Notes under the pieces: model-generated | Databases searched by the model: none | What the model was told of the DNA's origin: nothing | What the model saw: the letters and a program-made list of their open reading frames with translations, nothing else | Shown here: in pieces, positions 55,508-64,000 of the stretch | Position numbering within the stretch: the stretch's first letter is position 1 | How the letters are laid out: each line of letters opens with the position of its first letter | Source: Ochrobactrum teleogrylli | GTDB taxonomy: Bacteria > Pseudomonadota > Alphaproteobacteria > Rhizobiales > Rhizobiaceae | Length of the DNA stretch: 64,000 nucleotides | Direction: 5' to 3' | Assembly: GCF_006376685.1 (NCBI RefSeq) | Contig: NZ_VEWL01000008.1 | Span: forward strand, 1-64,000 | Program-made: the position numbers and the translations under genes

Positions 55508-56707
55508 TTACAGTGACGCGGCCATTTCTTTCAGGCGTTCACAGGCCTTGGTCAGTTCTGCTTCAGAAGCGGCAATGGACACGCGGATGAAGCCGGGCGC
55601 GCCAAAAGCGATACCAGGCACGCTGGATACGCCAAAATCATTGAGCAGATATCCCGCAACATCAGTGTCGCTTTCTAACGTCGCGCCTGCGGGGGTCGTT
55701 TTGCCAATCAGTCTGCTGACACCGATGAACGCATAAAATGCGCCGTCCGGCTGGTGGAAGTCAATATTGGGTATTTCCGACAGCTGGGTTGTGACAAGCT
55801 CGGCGCGACGACGAAAAGTCTGGGCTGCTTCCTGCAAGAAACTCTGGTCGCCATCGAGTGCGGCTTTTGCGGCCGCCTGTGCAATGCTACAAACAGACGT
55901 GACGCTTTGCGACTGCATCTTGTTGATCGCTGCAATGAGCGCCTTTGGACCTGCTGCATAGCCAACTCGCCAGCCCGTCATCGCGTAGGCTTTCGAGACA
56001 CCGTTGACGATGAGAGTTCGTTCCCGCAATTGCGGGCAGATGCTGCCGAAGGAAACGAAGGGATGGTCGCTTAGCAAGATGTGCTCGTAAATCTCATCGG
56101 AAAGGATGAGAATACCGGGGTGTTTTTCCAGCGCTGTCGCGAGCGCCTGATATTCCGCAGCGCTGTAGATCGCGCCGGTGGGATTGGATGGTGAGTTCAG
56201 CATCAGCCAGCGCGTGCGTGGGGTGATGGATTTCTCAAGATGTTGGACCGTCAGTTTGAAATCATCTTGCTGCCCGCATTCAACATAGACCGGCGTGCCG
56301 CCATGCAAGGAAACGATATCGCCATAAGAAACCCAGCAAGGTGTGGGGATGATCACTTCGTCACCCGGTTCGAGTGTGGCGAGGAACGCATCGAACAAGA
56401 TCTGTTTTGCGCCATTGGCGACGGTCAGCTCTTGTGGTGAAAAATCAAGATGATTGTCACGCTTGAACTTGGCGATAATCGCGGCGCGAAGCGCTTCGGT
56501 TCCGGCTGCTGCTCCGTAACGAATACCGCCGGCATTGACCGCTGTGCAGGCAGCATCGAGAACATGGCGCGGCGGTTCAAAATCCGGCTCGCCCAGCGAC
56601 AGATCGATAATGTCTCGCCCCTCGGCACGCAGCTTTTTGGCGGCCATCGAAACAGCCATGCTCGGCGATGACTGGATGCCCGCCGATCGTCTATTTTCAT
56701 ATTGCAT
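55508..56707 (-). CDS. pyridoxal-phosphate aminotransferase (aspartate aminotransferase-like, class I)
   Basis: 399 residues. IIDLSLGEPDFEPPRHVLDA, LNSPSNPTGAIYSAAEY, ILSDEIYEHILL and the PLP lysine in VNGVSKAYAMTGWRVGYAAG are those of the AatA/Ib aspartate aminotransferases common in rhizobia. Substrate specificity in this group is broad. It is the last gene after hyuB on the same strand; a hairpin at 56740-56764 lies between them, so it may have lower or independent expression. Its link to the hydantoinase genes is suggestive only. Confidence 0.88.
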   Translation of the reverse strand: MQYENRRSAGIQSSPSMAVSMAAKKLRAEGRDIIDLSLGEPDFEPPRHVLDAACTAVNAGGIRYGAAAGTEALRAAIIAKFKRDNHLDFSPQELTVANGAKQILFDAFLATLEPGDEVIIPTPCWVSYGDIVSLHGGTPVYVECGQQDDFKLTVQHLEKSITPRTRWLMLNSPSNPTGAIYSAAEYQALATALEKHPGILILSDEIYEHILLSDHPFVSFGSICPQLRERTLIVNGVSKAYAMTGWRVGYAAGPKALIAAINKMQSQSVTSVCSIAQAAAKAALDGDQSFLQEAAQTFRRRAELVTTQLSEIPNIDFHQPDGAFYAFIGVSRLIGKTTPAGATLESDTDVAGYLLNDFGVSSVPGIAFGAPGFIRVSIAASEAELTKACERLKEMAASL

Positions 56708-56739
56708 TACAATGCTCTTGTTTGTGGGTCGGGAAAAGG

Positions 56740-56764
56740 AGAAGCCGCCCTAAAGGCGGCTTCT
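56740..56764 (-). terminator. hairpin downstream of hyuB
   Basis: AGAAGCCGCC (56740-56749) and GGCGGCTTCT (56755-56764) pair perfectly over ten bases with loop CTAAA. In the direction of transcription it is 15 bases after the hyuB stop, followed by CCTTTTCCC, a weak T-tract. Confidence 0.75.
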
Positions 56765-56779
56765 GACAGGATCTGCTGG

Positions 56780-58417
56780 TCAACCATTCACGACATAATC
56801 GAATTCTCTGTCGCGCTGCTTGGCATCCGGGCACCGTTCATCCGCAGCGCCATAGCCGCCGCCGCCCGGCAATTGCAGGATCAGCCTGCGTCCTGCTGGG
56901 ACATGCTGCCGGCCCTTGGCGTTGAGCACCGAACCGTCATCAAGCAGGACGGCGCCCGGTGCGCCGTTCTCGCCACCTTCACGCCCGCGCGGCGGGTGTT
57001 TGATGCGATCAAACATGGCATTGAAGTAGATCTCATGTCCGTCAGTCGGCGCGATCTCGACAACCTGACCAAGCCCGCCACGGAATTTTCCGGCGCCGCC
57101 GGAACCGTCGCGTAATTCCTTGCGCCAGAAAATAACCGGACCGACATGTTCCGTCGCCTCGATGGACATCGAATGAACACCGCTTGGAAAAGCGGTGGCG
57201 CTCAGTCCGTCGAGATGGGAGCGAGCACCGGCTCCACCGCTGTTGAACAGCAGAACCTCGGCTCGCTGGCCGCCATCTTTTGGGGCCTTGTCGCCGGAAA
57301 GCGGACGCGCACTAACATGAAGGTTCCAAAGCGCGCCTGAGCCTTCCGCCGGTACTCGGCCGGGCAGCATCTTATGGACAGCACCAAGCACTGCATCGGG
57401 CACCAGATGGCCGAGCACGTGGCGGACGGAAACGGGAGCAGGGTGCTGCGCGTTCAAGATACAATCCTTCGGCGCAATCACCTTGAAGGGGAGAAGCGAT
57501 GCGTGATTGTTCGGGATTTCCGGCGCAATCGAGCATTTCAGGCCGTAACAGGCATAGGCAGCTGAATAGATCAGCGGGCAATTGATACCTTTGGGGCTTG
57601 GTGCAGATGTGCCGTTGAAGTCCGCAAGTATGTGATCGGCATGGACATCGATACGCACCGCGATATCGATAGGATCGCCGTAACCGTCAACCCGCATCAC
57701 GTTGGAATAAGTGCCGTGCGGCAATGCCGCCAGCTTTTCAAGCGTTGCATCATAGCTGCGTTTGAAGATGAATTCGGCCAGCCCTTCCAGATCGTCGAGC
57801 CGAAACTCATCCATCATGTCCATCAGGCGGCGATGACCGATTTCGTTGCAGGCGGCGAGGGAATAGACGTCGCCGACGACCTGATGGCTTTCGCGAACAT
57901 TGTTGCGCAAAATGTTCACGAGATCTTTGTTGACCACCCCCCGTTCCGCGAATTTCATGATCGGCACAAAGATGCCTTCCTCGTAAACTTCGTTGGCATC
58001 GGGGCCAAAACCACGTCCGCCCACATCCACCACGTGGGCGGTGCAAGCGAAAAAGCCTGTCAGCGCGCCATCGCGAAAGCTTGGCGAGACGACGGTGAAA
58101 TCGTGCAGGTGACCAGTTCCTTTCCATGGGTCGTTGGTGATGTAGACATCACCTTCGAAGATATTCTCTCGCCCGATATCATTAATGAAATGGCCAACGG
58201 CTTCCGCCATCGCATTCACATGGCCGGGCGTGCCGGTCACGGCCTGCGCGATCATTTGCCCGGCGCGATTGAACACGCCAGCTGAAAGATCGCCGGATTC
58301 ACGCACGCTGGTGCTGAAAGCTGTGCGAATGAGCGTTACGGCCTGTTCTTCAACGACCGAGATCAGGCGGTTCCACATGATCTGCATGTGGACATCGGAA
58401 ATTGGTTTCACTGACAT
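56780..58417 (-). CDS. hyuB: hydantoinase B / oxoprolinase family protein, catalytic B subunit
   Basis: 545 residues. RLISVVEEQAVTLIRTAFST at the N-terminus, then DLSAGVFNRAGQMIAQAVTG, EGDVYITNDPWKGTGHLHDF, VHVDxGG-like AHVDVGGRGFGP region (here HVVDVGGRGFG), and FNGTSAPSPKGINCPLIYSA. These are characteristic of HyuB. B subunits work with HyuA in ATP-dependent opening of hydantoin or related rings. Its HyuA partner next door is truncated, so the pair in this genome is probably inactive unless another HyuA exists. Confidence 0.88.
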   Translation of the reverse strand: MSVKPISDVHMQIMWNRLISVVEEQAVTLIRTAFSTSVRESGDLSAGVFNRAGQMIAQAVTGTPGHVNAMAEAVGHFINDIGRENIFEGDVYITNDPWKGTGHLHDFTVVSPSFRDGALTGFFACTAHVVDVGGRGFGPDANEVYEEGIFVPIMKFAERGVVNKDLVNILRNNVRESHQVVGDVYSLAACNEIGHRRLMDMMDEFRLDDLEGLAEFIFKRSYDATLEKLAALPHGTYSNVMRVDGYGDPIDIAVRIDVHADHILADFNGTSAPSPKGINCPLIYSAAYACYGLKCSIAPEIPNNHASLLPFKVIAPKDCILNAQHPAPVSVRHVLGHLVPDAVLGAVHKMLPGRVPAEGSGALWNLHVSARPLSGDKAPKDGGQRAEVLLFNSGGAGARSHLDGLSATAFPSGVHSMSIEATEHVGPVIFWRKELRDGSGGAGKFRGGLGQVVEIAPTDGHEIYFNAMFDRIKHPPRGREGGENGAPGAVLLDDGSVLNAKGRQHVPAGRRLILQLPGGGGYGAADERCPDAKQRDREFDYVVNG

Positions 58418-58429
58418 GGGTAAACTCCT

Positions 58430-59785
58430 TCAGGCAGCCTTGGCGCGCAGCAACAGGCAACCATCGGCCTGCATGATCGCTTCGCGGCTTGAGGTCACGA
58501 TGGTCGATGTCTCGCGTTCTGTGATGACGGCTGGCCCGGCGATCCAGTCACCCGGTTTCATATCGCTGCGATCAACCACGCTTGCGTCAAGGAAACGTTC
58601 TTCGAGAACGTCGAACACCTTGCGCTTGCCGGATATTGTTGCGGTTGATTGTTTCGTGACAGGTTTGGCGGGGGTTGGTGCCGCAGCATCGGCGCTGGCG
58701 CGCAGCGACCAGCTGACAATTTCGACATCCAGCCCATCGATTACGCGACCGAAGAAGCGTTCATAGCACTCATCAAAAAGCGAGCTGAAAAGTGAGGCAT
58801 CCGCTTGAGTATAATCACGAACTTCGATGGTGACCGGCACTTCCCATCCCTGACCAACGTAGCGCATATAAGCGGTGCATTCGAGTGAAGGATTGGCGCT
58901 GGGTGCGCCCGAGCGCACGAAGGAGGTTGCTTCCTGCACCAGCTCGGCAATCACAGTATTGATCGCATTGGCGTCGAAGCGGCTGATGCGGCTATAAGCG
59001 CTGCGGACCGATTCAAAACCAAAAGGCGCACGCAGGAAGCCGATTGCAGAGCCGACACCGGCGCCAGGCGGGATCAGCAGATCATTGACACCAAGCTTTT
59101 CGCAAAGCCGCGCGGCATGAACTGGGGCCGCGCCGCCAAAGGCGATCATGGTGAACTCGGAAAGTTCCTTGCCGTTTTCCACCGCATGCATACGCGCGGC
59201 GTTGCTCATGTTCTCATCGACAACTTCGCTAAGACCATAAGCCGAGGTTGCGATATCTGAACCCAGCTTGCTGCCAATATCTGCATCCATGGCGTTTTCG
59301 GATGCCGAGCGCGACAGTTTCATCGACCCACCAGCAAAGCTGTCGGGATCAAGGCGACCAAGGATAACATCGGCGTCGGTTACGGTTGGGTTGACACCGC
59401 CGCGGTCGTAGCAAGCCGGTCCCGGTTCGGAGCCTGCGCTATGAGGACCGACGCGGATCTGACGCATGGAATCGACGGTTGCAATCGAACCGCCGCCTGC
59501 GCCAATCTCAACCATTTCGATGACCGGGATAGAGATTGGCATGCCGCTGCCCTTCTTGAAGCGATAGGTACGCGCCACTTCAAAGGTCTTCGACGTTTTC
59601 GGCGTCTGCCGTTCAATCAGGCAGATTTTTGCGGTAGTGCCGCCCATATCGTAGGACACGACCTGATTAAGCTTGTGATTGGCTGCGATATGGGCTGCGA
59701 ATATCGCGCCGCCCGCCGGTCCGGATTCAAGCAGACGAACGGGAAACTCAATGGCACTGTCGACGCTGATAATGGCAAACTCCCG
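58430..59785 (-). pseudogene. hyuA: 5'-truncated hydantoinase A / oxoprolinase family gene
   Basis: The open frame (59785 to 58430) gives about 450 residues, whereas HyuA proteins have about 690. It begins abruptly inside a conserved block, EFPVRLLESGPAGGAIFAAH then QVVSYDMGGTTAKICLIER, with an in-frame TAA just before (59788-59786) and the end of glnQ 24 bases further. Roughly the first 240 residues, including the first ATPase lobe, are missing. A GTG at 59659 could start translation but would drop even more of the conserved core. The remaining sequence to LLLRAKAA is undamaged, which suggests a recent deletion. Confidence 0.82.
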
Positions 59786-59811
59786 TTATTTCGTCTGGTT
59801 CCCCATGGTGG

Positions 59812-60552
59812 TTAGTGATTGAGGATCTGGCCCAGAAATGCCTTGGCGCGTTCGTGCTTGGGATTGCCGAAAAACTCTGCAAGAGGGGCGCTTTCGATAA
59901 TCTCCCCGCGATCCATGAAGATGACACGGTGCGCAACGGCGCGCGCAAAACCCATTTCATGTGTTACGCAGATCATCGTGATACCGTCGTCCGCAAGCGA
60001 GATCATGGTATCGAGGACTTCTTTCACCATTTCAGGATCAAGCGCTGATGTGGGTTCATCGAACAACATGATCTTTGGCCCCATGCAAAGCGCGCGAGCA
60101 ATGGCCACACGCTGCTGCTGACCTCCGGAAAGCTGGGCTGGATATTTGTTGGCCTGTTCGGCGATATGCACCCGCTTGAGAAAATGCATGGCCTTTTCTT
60201 TGGCCTCGGCTGTTGAAGCTTTATGTACGCGGCGCGGCGCCAGCATACAGTTTTCGAGTACGGTCATATGGGGGAAAAGGTTGAACTGTTGAAACACCAT
60301 ACCGACGTCGCGCCGGATATGATCGACATTGGCCCCTTTGTTGCCTAGTCGTGTTCCATTCACATCGATGGTGCCGTCCTGAATCTCTTCAAGATGATTG
60401 ATACAGCGAATAAGCGTTGATTTACCCGAACCGGAAGGGCCGCACAGAACGATATGTTCGCCCCGCTTCACGTGTAGATCCACATTCTTGAGTACGTGAA
60501 GCTGGCCATACCATTTATTGACCGCGCTCATCGTGATGGCTTGTTCAGACAT
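59812..60552 (-). CDS. polar amino acid ABC transporter ATP-binding protein (GlnQ-type)
   Basis: 246 residues. Walker [22 protein letters not shown]-loop [20 protein letters not shown], signature [20 protein letters not shown], Walker [22 protein letters not shown]-loop [12 protein letters not shown]. The family is GlnQ/ArtP-like polar amino acid importers. No binding protein or permease is adjacent on this strand; they may have been lost in the deletion that truncated hyuA, or may lie beyond 63942. It follows ridA by 44 bases. Confidence 0.9.
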   Translation of the reverse strand: MSEQAITMSAVNKWYGQLHVLKNVDLHVKRGEHIVLCGPSGSGKSTLIRCINHLEEIQDGTIDVNGTRLGNKGANVDHIRRDVGMVFQQFNLFPHMTVLENCMLAPRRVHKASTAEAKEKAMHFLKRVHIAEQANKYPAQLSGGQQQRVAIARALCMGPKIMLFDEPTSALDPEMVKEVLDTMISLADDGITMICVTHEMGFARAVAHRVIFMDRGEIIESAPLAEFFGNPKHERAKAFLGQILNH

Positions 60553-60596
60553 CTATCTCTCGCTTCATATGTGTAGGCAGAACGGAAATTGCCCGC

Positions 60597-61064
60597 TCAG
60601 GGCTGAACTTCAAAAATGGCGTCGACTTCGACAGCAAATCCGCGTGGCAGAGAGCCTGCTCCCAATGCCGTGCGGGCATGTCGGCCTTTCTCGCCGAGAA
60701 CTTCGACCAGAAGATCGGAGGCGCCATCGATAACGGCGGGATGGTCTTTGAAGCTGGGCACGGCATTTACAAAGCCGCGCACCTGCAAACAGGCTGAAAT
60801 GCGGTCGAGATCGCCATCAACGGCTATTGAGGCGCGTGCCAGAAGATTGAGCGCGCAGATACGCGCTGCCTGATAAGCCTCCGCTATATCCATAGTGTCG
60901 CCGACGACGCCCAGATAACGGTCAACGCCATTGACGCGCGGCACCTGTCCGGAAATGTAGAGTGTGCTTCCACTCAACCGAAACGGAACATAGGTTCCGC
61001 TCGGGGCCGTCACACTGGGCAGGGCAAGGCCCAACTCCGCCAGTCTGGAAGAAACGATTCCCAT
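60597..61064 (-). CDS. RidA/YjgF family protein
   Basis: 155 residues. AELGLALPSVTAPSGTYVPF, LYISGQVPRVNG, and the C-terminal RTALGAGSLPRGFAVEVDAI with the Arg that binds carboxylates in known imine deaminases. RidA proteins hydrolyse reactive enamines and imines; in degradation clusters such homologues act on pathway intermediates. The ATG at 61064 (MGIVSSRL) is preceded by GGGGAA; a start at 61112 is less likely. It is the first gene of the ridA-glnQ-hyu unit and has an operator about 70 bases upstream. Confidence 0.88.
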   Translation of the reverse strand: MGIVSSRLAELGLALPSVTAPSGTYVPFRLSGSTLYISGQVPRVNGVDRYLGVVGDTMDIAEAYQAARICALNLLARASIAVDGDLDRISACLQVRGFVNAVPSFKDHPAVIDGASDLLVEVLGEKGRHARTALGAGSLPRGFAVEVDAIFEVQP

Positions 61065-61132
61065 CTCGAATTCCCCTGTTTTTGTTCGCCTGTTCTGCAA
61101 TTGCTGTAGCATGGAACTACCGGCAACTGCGT

Positions 61133-61147
61133 AGTGATAATATCACA
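61133..61147. promoter_or_regulatory. operator copy 1 (AGTGATA-A-TATCAC), upstream of ridA
   Basis: AGTGATAATATCACA reads as AGTGATA and TATCAC(A) around a central A. A nearly identical site lies at 61408-61422 before the divergent GntR-family gene. Two copies of a 15-base palindrome flanking the regulator gene are strong evidence for autoregulation and control of the ridA operon. Confidence 0.75.
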
Positions 61148-61407
61148 TGGCGTCTTGTTGTGATGTTAGGTTTGCTGAAATAATATCTCTTGTCAAGAAT
61201 GAATCTCGGGCGTCTATTTTGGTAAGAAAGCGATTGATACTGGACATTACGATATGGAAAACAGCATGTTGACCAATCTTTGAACGAATTCAGAGGGCTG
61301 CGCTAAGTGGCTGAATATCTACTTTTGTCGAGGCATTTTGTTCCGATAGTGCCTGTTAGGCGCTCCACGGGGTATCAGATTGAGTGGTAAAGCGAAGCGT
61401 GATTTTA

Positions 61408-61422
61408 AGTGATATTATCACT
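61408..61422. promoter_or_regulatory. operator copy 2 (AGTGATA-T-TATCACT), upstream of the FadR-type gene
   Basis: AGTGATATTATCACT is a perfect inverted repeat around a central T, 48 bases before the regulator start. It differs from copy 1 only at the centre and the last base. The region between the two sites (61148-61407) contains no gene I can support. Confidence 0.75.
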
Positions 61423-61469
61423 GATATGATGATAGTATCTTGTCTTGAGCGTGCTAACCGCGTATCACC

Positions 61470-62243
61470 ATGGAAAGACGATATTTTCACCGGGGTAGCC
61501 TCATATTGAAAACACTGACTGCGCGAACGATTGAGAGCCTCAAGACACTGATCGGTGACGGTACGCTTCAGGTCGGCGACAAGTTGCCGACCCTCGTCGA
61601 ACTTGGGGACAAGCTTGGTGTCAGCCGCACGGTTATCCGGGAAGCTGTGGCGGCTCTGCGCTCTGACGGATTGTTGGAAGCAAAGCACGGGGTCGGAATA
61701 TTCATTCGCGATCCCGGAAAGGCAGCGCCTGCCGTCTCAGACGATTCCATGCTGGAGCCGTTGGCGCGGCTTTCGCTTCCATTTATGGATTTGCTTGAGT
61801 TGCGTATGGCTTTTGAAGTCCATGCCGCCGGATTGGCCGCACAGCGCCGGTCATGGGCGCAGGAAGCAAACATGTGGGATGCGCTGAAGCAGTTCGAGGC
61901 TTCTATTGAAAATGAAGAAGCGCTGGATGAACTGGACTTCATTTTCCACCGGTCCATATCGGAGGCAACCAATAATCTGGCGTTTATCGAGTTTTTCAGC
62001 GTCATGAGCCTGAAAATACTGCCACAGCCAGCATTTTCGCGGGATCTGAACCCCTCGCTTATCACGCCTGATTATATCCAGAACACGGTCATCGAGCATC
62101 GCGCGATTTGTGAAGCGATCAGCGCCGGAAATGCAGAGCAGGCACGTGAAGCGATGCAGGCACATCTCAATCGCAGCCATCAGCGCTATCGCGGGTTCAA
62201 CGGCGCTTTCGGATCGCCATTGAGTAATATTGTGGATAGCTGA
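61470..62243 (+). CDS. FadR-subfamily GntR regulator
   Basis: 257 residues. GntR domain (LQVGDKLPTLVELGDKLGVS, RTVIREAVAALRSDGLLEAK) and FCD domain (DLLELRMAFEVHAAGLAAQR, DELDFIFHRSISEATNNLAF, VIEHRAICEAISAGNAEQAR). It is similar in build to the regulator at 53690. It is divergent from ridA-glnQ-hyuAB and carries a matching operator on each side, so it most likely represses both its own gene and the ridA unit, with a degradation intermediate as inducer. Confidence 0.88.
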   Translation: MERRYFHRGSLILKTLTARTIESLKTLIGDGTLQVGDKLPTLVELGDKLGVSRTVIREAVAALRSDGLLEAKHGVGIFIRDPGKAAPAVSDDSMLEPLARLSLPFMDLLELRMAFEVHAAGLAAQRRSWAQEANMWDALKQFEASIENEEALDELDFIFHRSISEATNNLAFIEFFSVMSLKILPQPAFSRDLNPSLITPDYIQNTVIEHRAICEAISAGNAEQAREAMQAHLNRSHQRYRGFNGAFGSPLSNIVDS

Positions 62244-62290
62244 AACCTATTCAGTAAGCGCTATCGACCGACGGATTATGGCCGCTACCT

Positions 62291-63766
62291 TCAACATTCG
62301 GGCGGTGAGGGCGGTACGACCGGCTGTTCGAAAGTGCGCTGCAACTGCCCCCAGCCCGGATCGTGCATATGGGCGTCCAGTCCGGCTCTTGCAACCAGCG
62401 CACGTGCCTCTGCTTCACCGAAGGCAAGCGCCTCGTGCATATCAGCAGTTAGGACCACGCCGTCCTGCATGATAATCTTGCCATCGACGATGACGGTATC
62501 AACATCGCTGCCAAGAACCTGATGAACCAGCCGATGGACGGGCATCCAATTGGGTGTCAGATGCGGTTTGCGCATATCGATGATCGCGATATCCGCTTTC
62601 TTGCCAGTTTCAAGAGAACCGATCTCATGATCCATACCAATCGCACGCGCTGCGTCGATGGTGATCATCTCGAAAACTTTGCCGGGCGGCAGAAGGTAGC
62701 GGTCGTGATTGTGCAATATATGCTGGGTCGATTGCGCGATCCGCGCGACCTGCAGCATATCGAAATGGCGGCTCGGTGCTGCGCCATCGGACGTAATAGC
62801 GACAGGCACGCCCCGCGCCAGCATCTGCATAATCGGCGTGGAACGTCCGGGCGGCGCATGGGTGACGTGGGTGCCCGTTTCGGCGAGGATATCAATTTCC
62901 TCATGAGAGATGCCCCAGCAGTGCTGCAAATGCACGTCAGGACCCAGCAGCGCGTTTTCCTTATCTTGATAAGCCATCCGAATTTGCCCGGCAAAGGCAT
63001 CCGAATGGATGCGCACACCCCATTTGCGTGCCGTTTCGCGAATACGACGCGCTTGCATCCGGTCGTTCTGCGTCAGATTGACCGCGAAATCCGGTGTGGA
63101 AGCGTTAGAAGGCTCGACCGAAGGGACGATTGTGAAAGGCGTCAGAAAAACCTTGATGCGGCCCTCGGCTGTTCCCTCAAGGCTTTCGATGGTGGCTTCA
63201 GCGCCCGCAATCATTTCTTCGAATGAAACAGTGTGACGAACAGGCTTGCCGCTTTCCCATCGCGTCACCGATTGCGGCCAAGGCAGTCCAGCGGGGCCAA
63301 CGCAGATGATCTCGCGCAGACCGAGTTCCGCATAGGCGCGCGCGTGATTGGCTGCAAAGACCGGATCGTCGCTGCGCGGCATGGAGGTGATGATGCTGGC
63401 AGAGGTTGTTACGCCCGCGCGCAGTCGCTCCAGACCGGAAACGAGACCATCTGCGTACCAGTAGTCGCGGGTTACATAATGATAATAGGTTGGCGTGACA
63501 ATCCGCATCCAGAGTGAATTGGTGTCGGCGGCAATGCTGCGTAACAGCGCATGACCGCCATGGCCGTGCGCGTCGATGAGGCCCGGAATGAGCATCTTGC
63601 CACGGCAGTCGATTGCATTCTTGTCAGTATGGCGAGGAGCGAGGTCCTGCGATGTGCCAATATCGACAATTCTGTCGTTCTCGATTGCTACAGCTCCATC
63701 TTCGATGATCCGCCGTGTTTTATCGACTGTCACGACAGTCCCGTGAAGCAGCAGCAATCCAGTCAT
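62291..63766 (-). CDS. amidohydrolase superfamily deaminase (TRZ/ATZ-like)
   Basis: 491 residues. Metal site: His67 and His69 (LIDAHGHGGH), later His in RIHSDAFAG and LQHCWGIS, and Asp in ITSDGAAPSR. N-terminal beta-sandwich (LLLHGTVVTVDKTRRIIEDG) and C-terminal SLETGKKADIAIIDMRKPHL are those of cytosine/guanine deaminase-like and TRZ/ATZ hydrolases. It may deaminate or hydrolyse a heterocycle feeding the hydantoinase-type genes to the left; the substrate is not readable. It is convergent with the FadR-type regulator and divergent from the secreted protein at 63942. Confidence 0.87.
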   Translation of the reverse strand: MTGLLLLHGTVVTVDKTRRIIEDGAVAIENDRIVDIGTSQDLAPRHTDKNAIDCRGKMLIPGLIDAHGHGGHALLRSIAADTNSLWMRIVTPTYYHYVTRDYWYADGLVSGLERLRAGVTTSASIITSMPRSDDPVFAANHARAYAELGLREIICVGPAGLPWPQSVTRWESGKPVRHTVSFEEMIAGAEATIESLEGTAEGRIKVFLTPFTIVPSVEPSNASTPDFAVNLTQNDRMQARRIRETARKWGVRIHSDAFAGQIRMAYQDKENALLGPDVHLQHCWGISHEEIDILAETGTHVTHAPPGRSTPIMQMLARGVPVAITSDGAAPSRHFDMLQVARIAQSTQHILHNHDRYLLPPGKVFEMITIDAARAIGMDHEIGSLETGKKADIAIIDMRKPHLTPNWMPVHRLVHQVLGSDVDTVIVDGKIIMQDGVVLTADMHEALAFGEAEARALVARAGLDAHMHDPGWGQLQRTFEQPVVPPSPPEC

Positions 63767-63941
63767 ATCTTCCCCTTTTTATATCCAAGACGACAGCGTT
63801 TGACACTGTGCGGTCTCATATCGATGTGTCGATGTTTTTGAACTTAATTGGCGACAATATCGTTGACAATAAAAGAATGGATTAAGATACTGCGACGAAA
63901 TTCAGTCCAACAATCTTATCGTTATAGATGAGGGGAAAAGC

Positions 63942-64000
63942 ATGTCGCGTTTAAATAGGTTTTTTATATCGGCCCTGACGGCAGCTGCCATTGCGGCGCC
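63942..64000 (+). CDS. start of a secreted protein, truncated by the window edge
   Basis: Only the first 20 codons are present: MSRLNRFFISALTAAAIAAP, with positive charges followed by a hydrophobic stretch, a typical Sec signal peptide start. GAGGGGA lies 7 bases before the ATG. Upstream of the divergent amidohydrolase and beside an orphan GlnQ ATPase, an amino-acid-type ABC binding protein is the likeliest identity, but nothing of the mature part is visible. The 175-base gap to the amidohydrolase contains only AT-rich promoter-like sequence. Confidence 0.6.
   Translation, partial: MSRLNRFFISALTAAAIAA

Overview
The window looks like chromosome from an alphaproteobacterium of the Brucella/Ochrobactrum group (Hyphomicrobiales). 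This is an inference from gene families, from rhizobial-type arrangements (nasT-nasS, livHMGF, potABCD-like systems, aspTD, kdgD) and from moderate-to-high GC; no rRNA or other taxonomic marker is present. It is metabolic and accessory in character: seven or more uptake and catabolic cassettes, each next to its own regulator. Four decayed or truncated genes lie between intact ones (nrtA, an autotransporter, a ClC channel, hyuA). I see no rRNA, tRNA, CRISPR array, phage or complete insertion sequence.

Layout. 1-3036: an IS3-type orfA fragment fused to a truncated nrtA. Upstream of nrtA lie a sigma-54 promoter, a two-hexaloop ANTAR leader RNA with terminator, and the nitrate sensor/antiterminator pair nasS-nasT. 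3240-4646: a DUF2130 coiled-coil protein. 4801-9110: a tightly overlapping operon of a molybdopterin-binding/MocA-like fusion, two half-size XdhC proteins and an aconitase X. 9145-16573: a ROK repressor divergent from a CUT1 sugar ABC operon carrying SIS and PfkB genes, the gene set of fructosamine (Amadori product) operons. 16586-25098: an extradiol dioxygenase, an FAA hydrolase and IclR, divergent from a complete Liv-type ABC transporter and an SDR; this is probably a meta-cleavage pathway. 25144-30871: a DnaQ-like exonuclease, then an ssu alkanesulfonate operon whose first gene is an SBP-like protein without a signal peptide, divergent from a BigR-like ArsR regulator across an 18-bp perfect palindrome.

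30901-38054: an autotransporter relic, the periplasmic protease Prc, a quinone oxidoreductase with HxlR regulator, a SAICAR synthetase with an unusual HTH/coiled-coil tail, and hisC. 38268-46406: SDR, PotABCD-type transporter, HisD-like dehydrogenase, zinc alcohol dehydrogenase and HutC-family regulator; the set fits sulfopropanediol (DHPS) catabolism better than histidine synthesis. 46426-49935: a broken ClC channel, an Lrp regulator, HPPD, a Rieske ferredoxin and an SRPBCC protein. 50195-53492: the aspartate/alanine antiporter and aspartate 4-decarboxylase pair. 53690-55439: a FadR-type regulator and kdgD for glucarate. 55508-64000: ridA, glnQ, truncated hyuA, hyuB and an aminotransferase in one direction, a FadR-type regulator in the other, two near-identical operators between them, an amidohydrolase, and the start of a secreted protein at the right edge.

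The most informative regulatory observations are: the sigma-54 plus ANTAR leader at 813-966, in which the antiterminator hairpin and the terminator compete for the same bases; the ROK operator overlapping a -35 at 10397-10440; the AT-rich palindrome at 30354-30371; and the twin operators at 61133 and 61408. The most unusual protein is the PurC-HTH fusion at 35495-36868.
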